This document shows positions 5,968-6,006 of a DNA stretch of 6,006 nt, one piece after another. The position numbers and the translations under genes were made by a program. The notes beneath the pieces are model-generated. The model ran no database searches and was not told the origin of the DNA. It saw only the letters and a list, made by a program, of their open reading frames with translations. The DNA comes from an uncultured Neisseriaceae bacterium (GTDB lineage: Bacteria > Pseudomonadota > Gammaproteobacteria > Burkholderiales > UBA11063), in NCBI GenBank assembly GCA_903891375.1, contig CAITEL010000230.1, positions 1 through 6,006 on the forward strand. The letters run 5' to 3'. Every line of letters begins with the position of its first letter. Position 1 is the stretch's first letter.

Positions 5968-6006
5968 ATACATACATACAATTATGCATCATAGTTATAC
6001 ATACAA
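5968..6006. repeat. ATAC-rich simple-repeat tail at the window edge
   Basis: ATAC occurs three times in tandem at 5968-5979 and twice more at 5997-6004, with an A/T-rich interruption containing ATGCAT between. The segment has very low G+C directly after the GC-rich block, and no gene or promoter is recognisable in it. Tetranucleotide tracts of this kind are common in eukaryotic DNA and in the tails of some LINE elements but unusual in compact bacterial genomes. Confidence 0.6.

Noticed and set aside
5920..5968. GGATCC (5920-5925) and TCTAGA (5963-5968) as cloning-vector polylinker
   Set aside because: The sites are 38 bp apart with sequence between them that is not a polylinker I recognise. 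Six-base sites arise by chance, so vector contamination is possible but unsupported.
5728..5992. Two overlapping minus-strand frames of 81 and 86 codons at the right end
   Set aside because: They are mostly the reverse of the helicase tail and the GC-rich block, and neither has a recognisable domain. They may include part of a foreign element, so I kept that possibility in the junction finding rather than calling a gene.

Overview
The window comes from an AT-rich proteobacterial genome, roughly one third G+C by eye outside the last ~140 bases. Protein features such as the NADP-type isocitrate dehydrogenase, the rpsP-rimM-trmD-rplS gene order and an RhlE-type DEAD-box helicase fit a gamma- or betaproteobacterium; I cannot separate the two from this window. 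The low G+C, A8 runs inside coding sequence and short intergenic regions would suit a host-associated or streamlined lineage, but that is inference. All complete genes are on the + strand.

Layout: (1) 3-146 is the 3' end of an unrecognised gene. (2) 147-345 is an intergenic region with a good extended -10 promoter (256-264) ahead of icd. (3) 346-1569 is icd, closed by a strong intrinsic terminator at 1588-1617. (4) 1635-2492 is a TauE/SafE-type membrane permease whose ribosome binding site begins only four bases after that terminator. (5) 2493-2643 is a regulatory gap with a candidate promoter overlapped by a perfect 5+5 bp inverted repeat. (6) 2644-4558 is the translation operon rpsP-rimM-trmD-rplS (ribosomal protein S16, 16S maturation factor RimM, tRNA m1G37 methyltransferase, ribosomal protein L19). 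It is tightly packed with two overlapping gene pairs and ends in a second strong terminator at 4572-4602. (7) 4636-5967 is an RhlE-type RNA helicase.

The functional themes are core metabolism (TCA cycle and NADPH supply from icd), an anion or sulfur-compound permease, and ribosome biogenesis and RNA remodelling (the rpsP operon plus RhlE).

The one striking anomaly is the right end. After three 18-bp tandem repeats in the helicase tail, the sequence changes abruptly to about 61% G+C (47 of 77 bases at 5891-5967) with a Cys/Trp/Met-containing reading frame unlike a helicase tail. It then becomes an ATAC-rich tail running to the window edge. This looks like a junction with foreign DNA, possibly the 3' end of a eukaryotic (host) retroelement, and most simply an assembly chimera; a real insertion is the more exciting but less likely reading. 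I see no convincing undescribed multi-gene system. The rest is conserved housekeeping DNA with small oddities: a Thr-to-Gly change at the Icd cofactor site, a TTG start for trmD, and an ambiguous rimM start.
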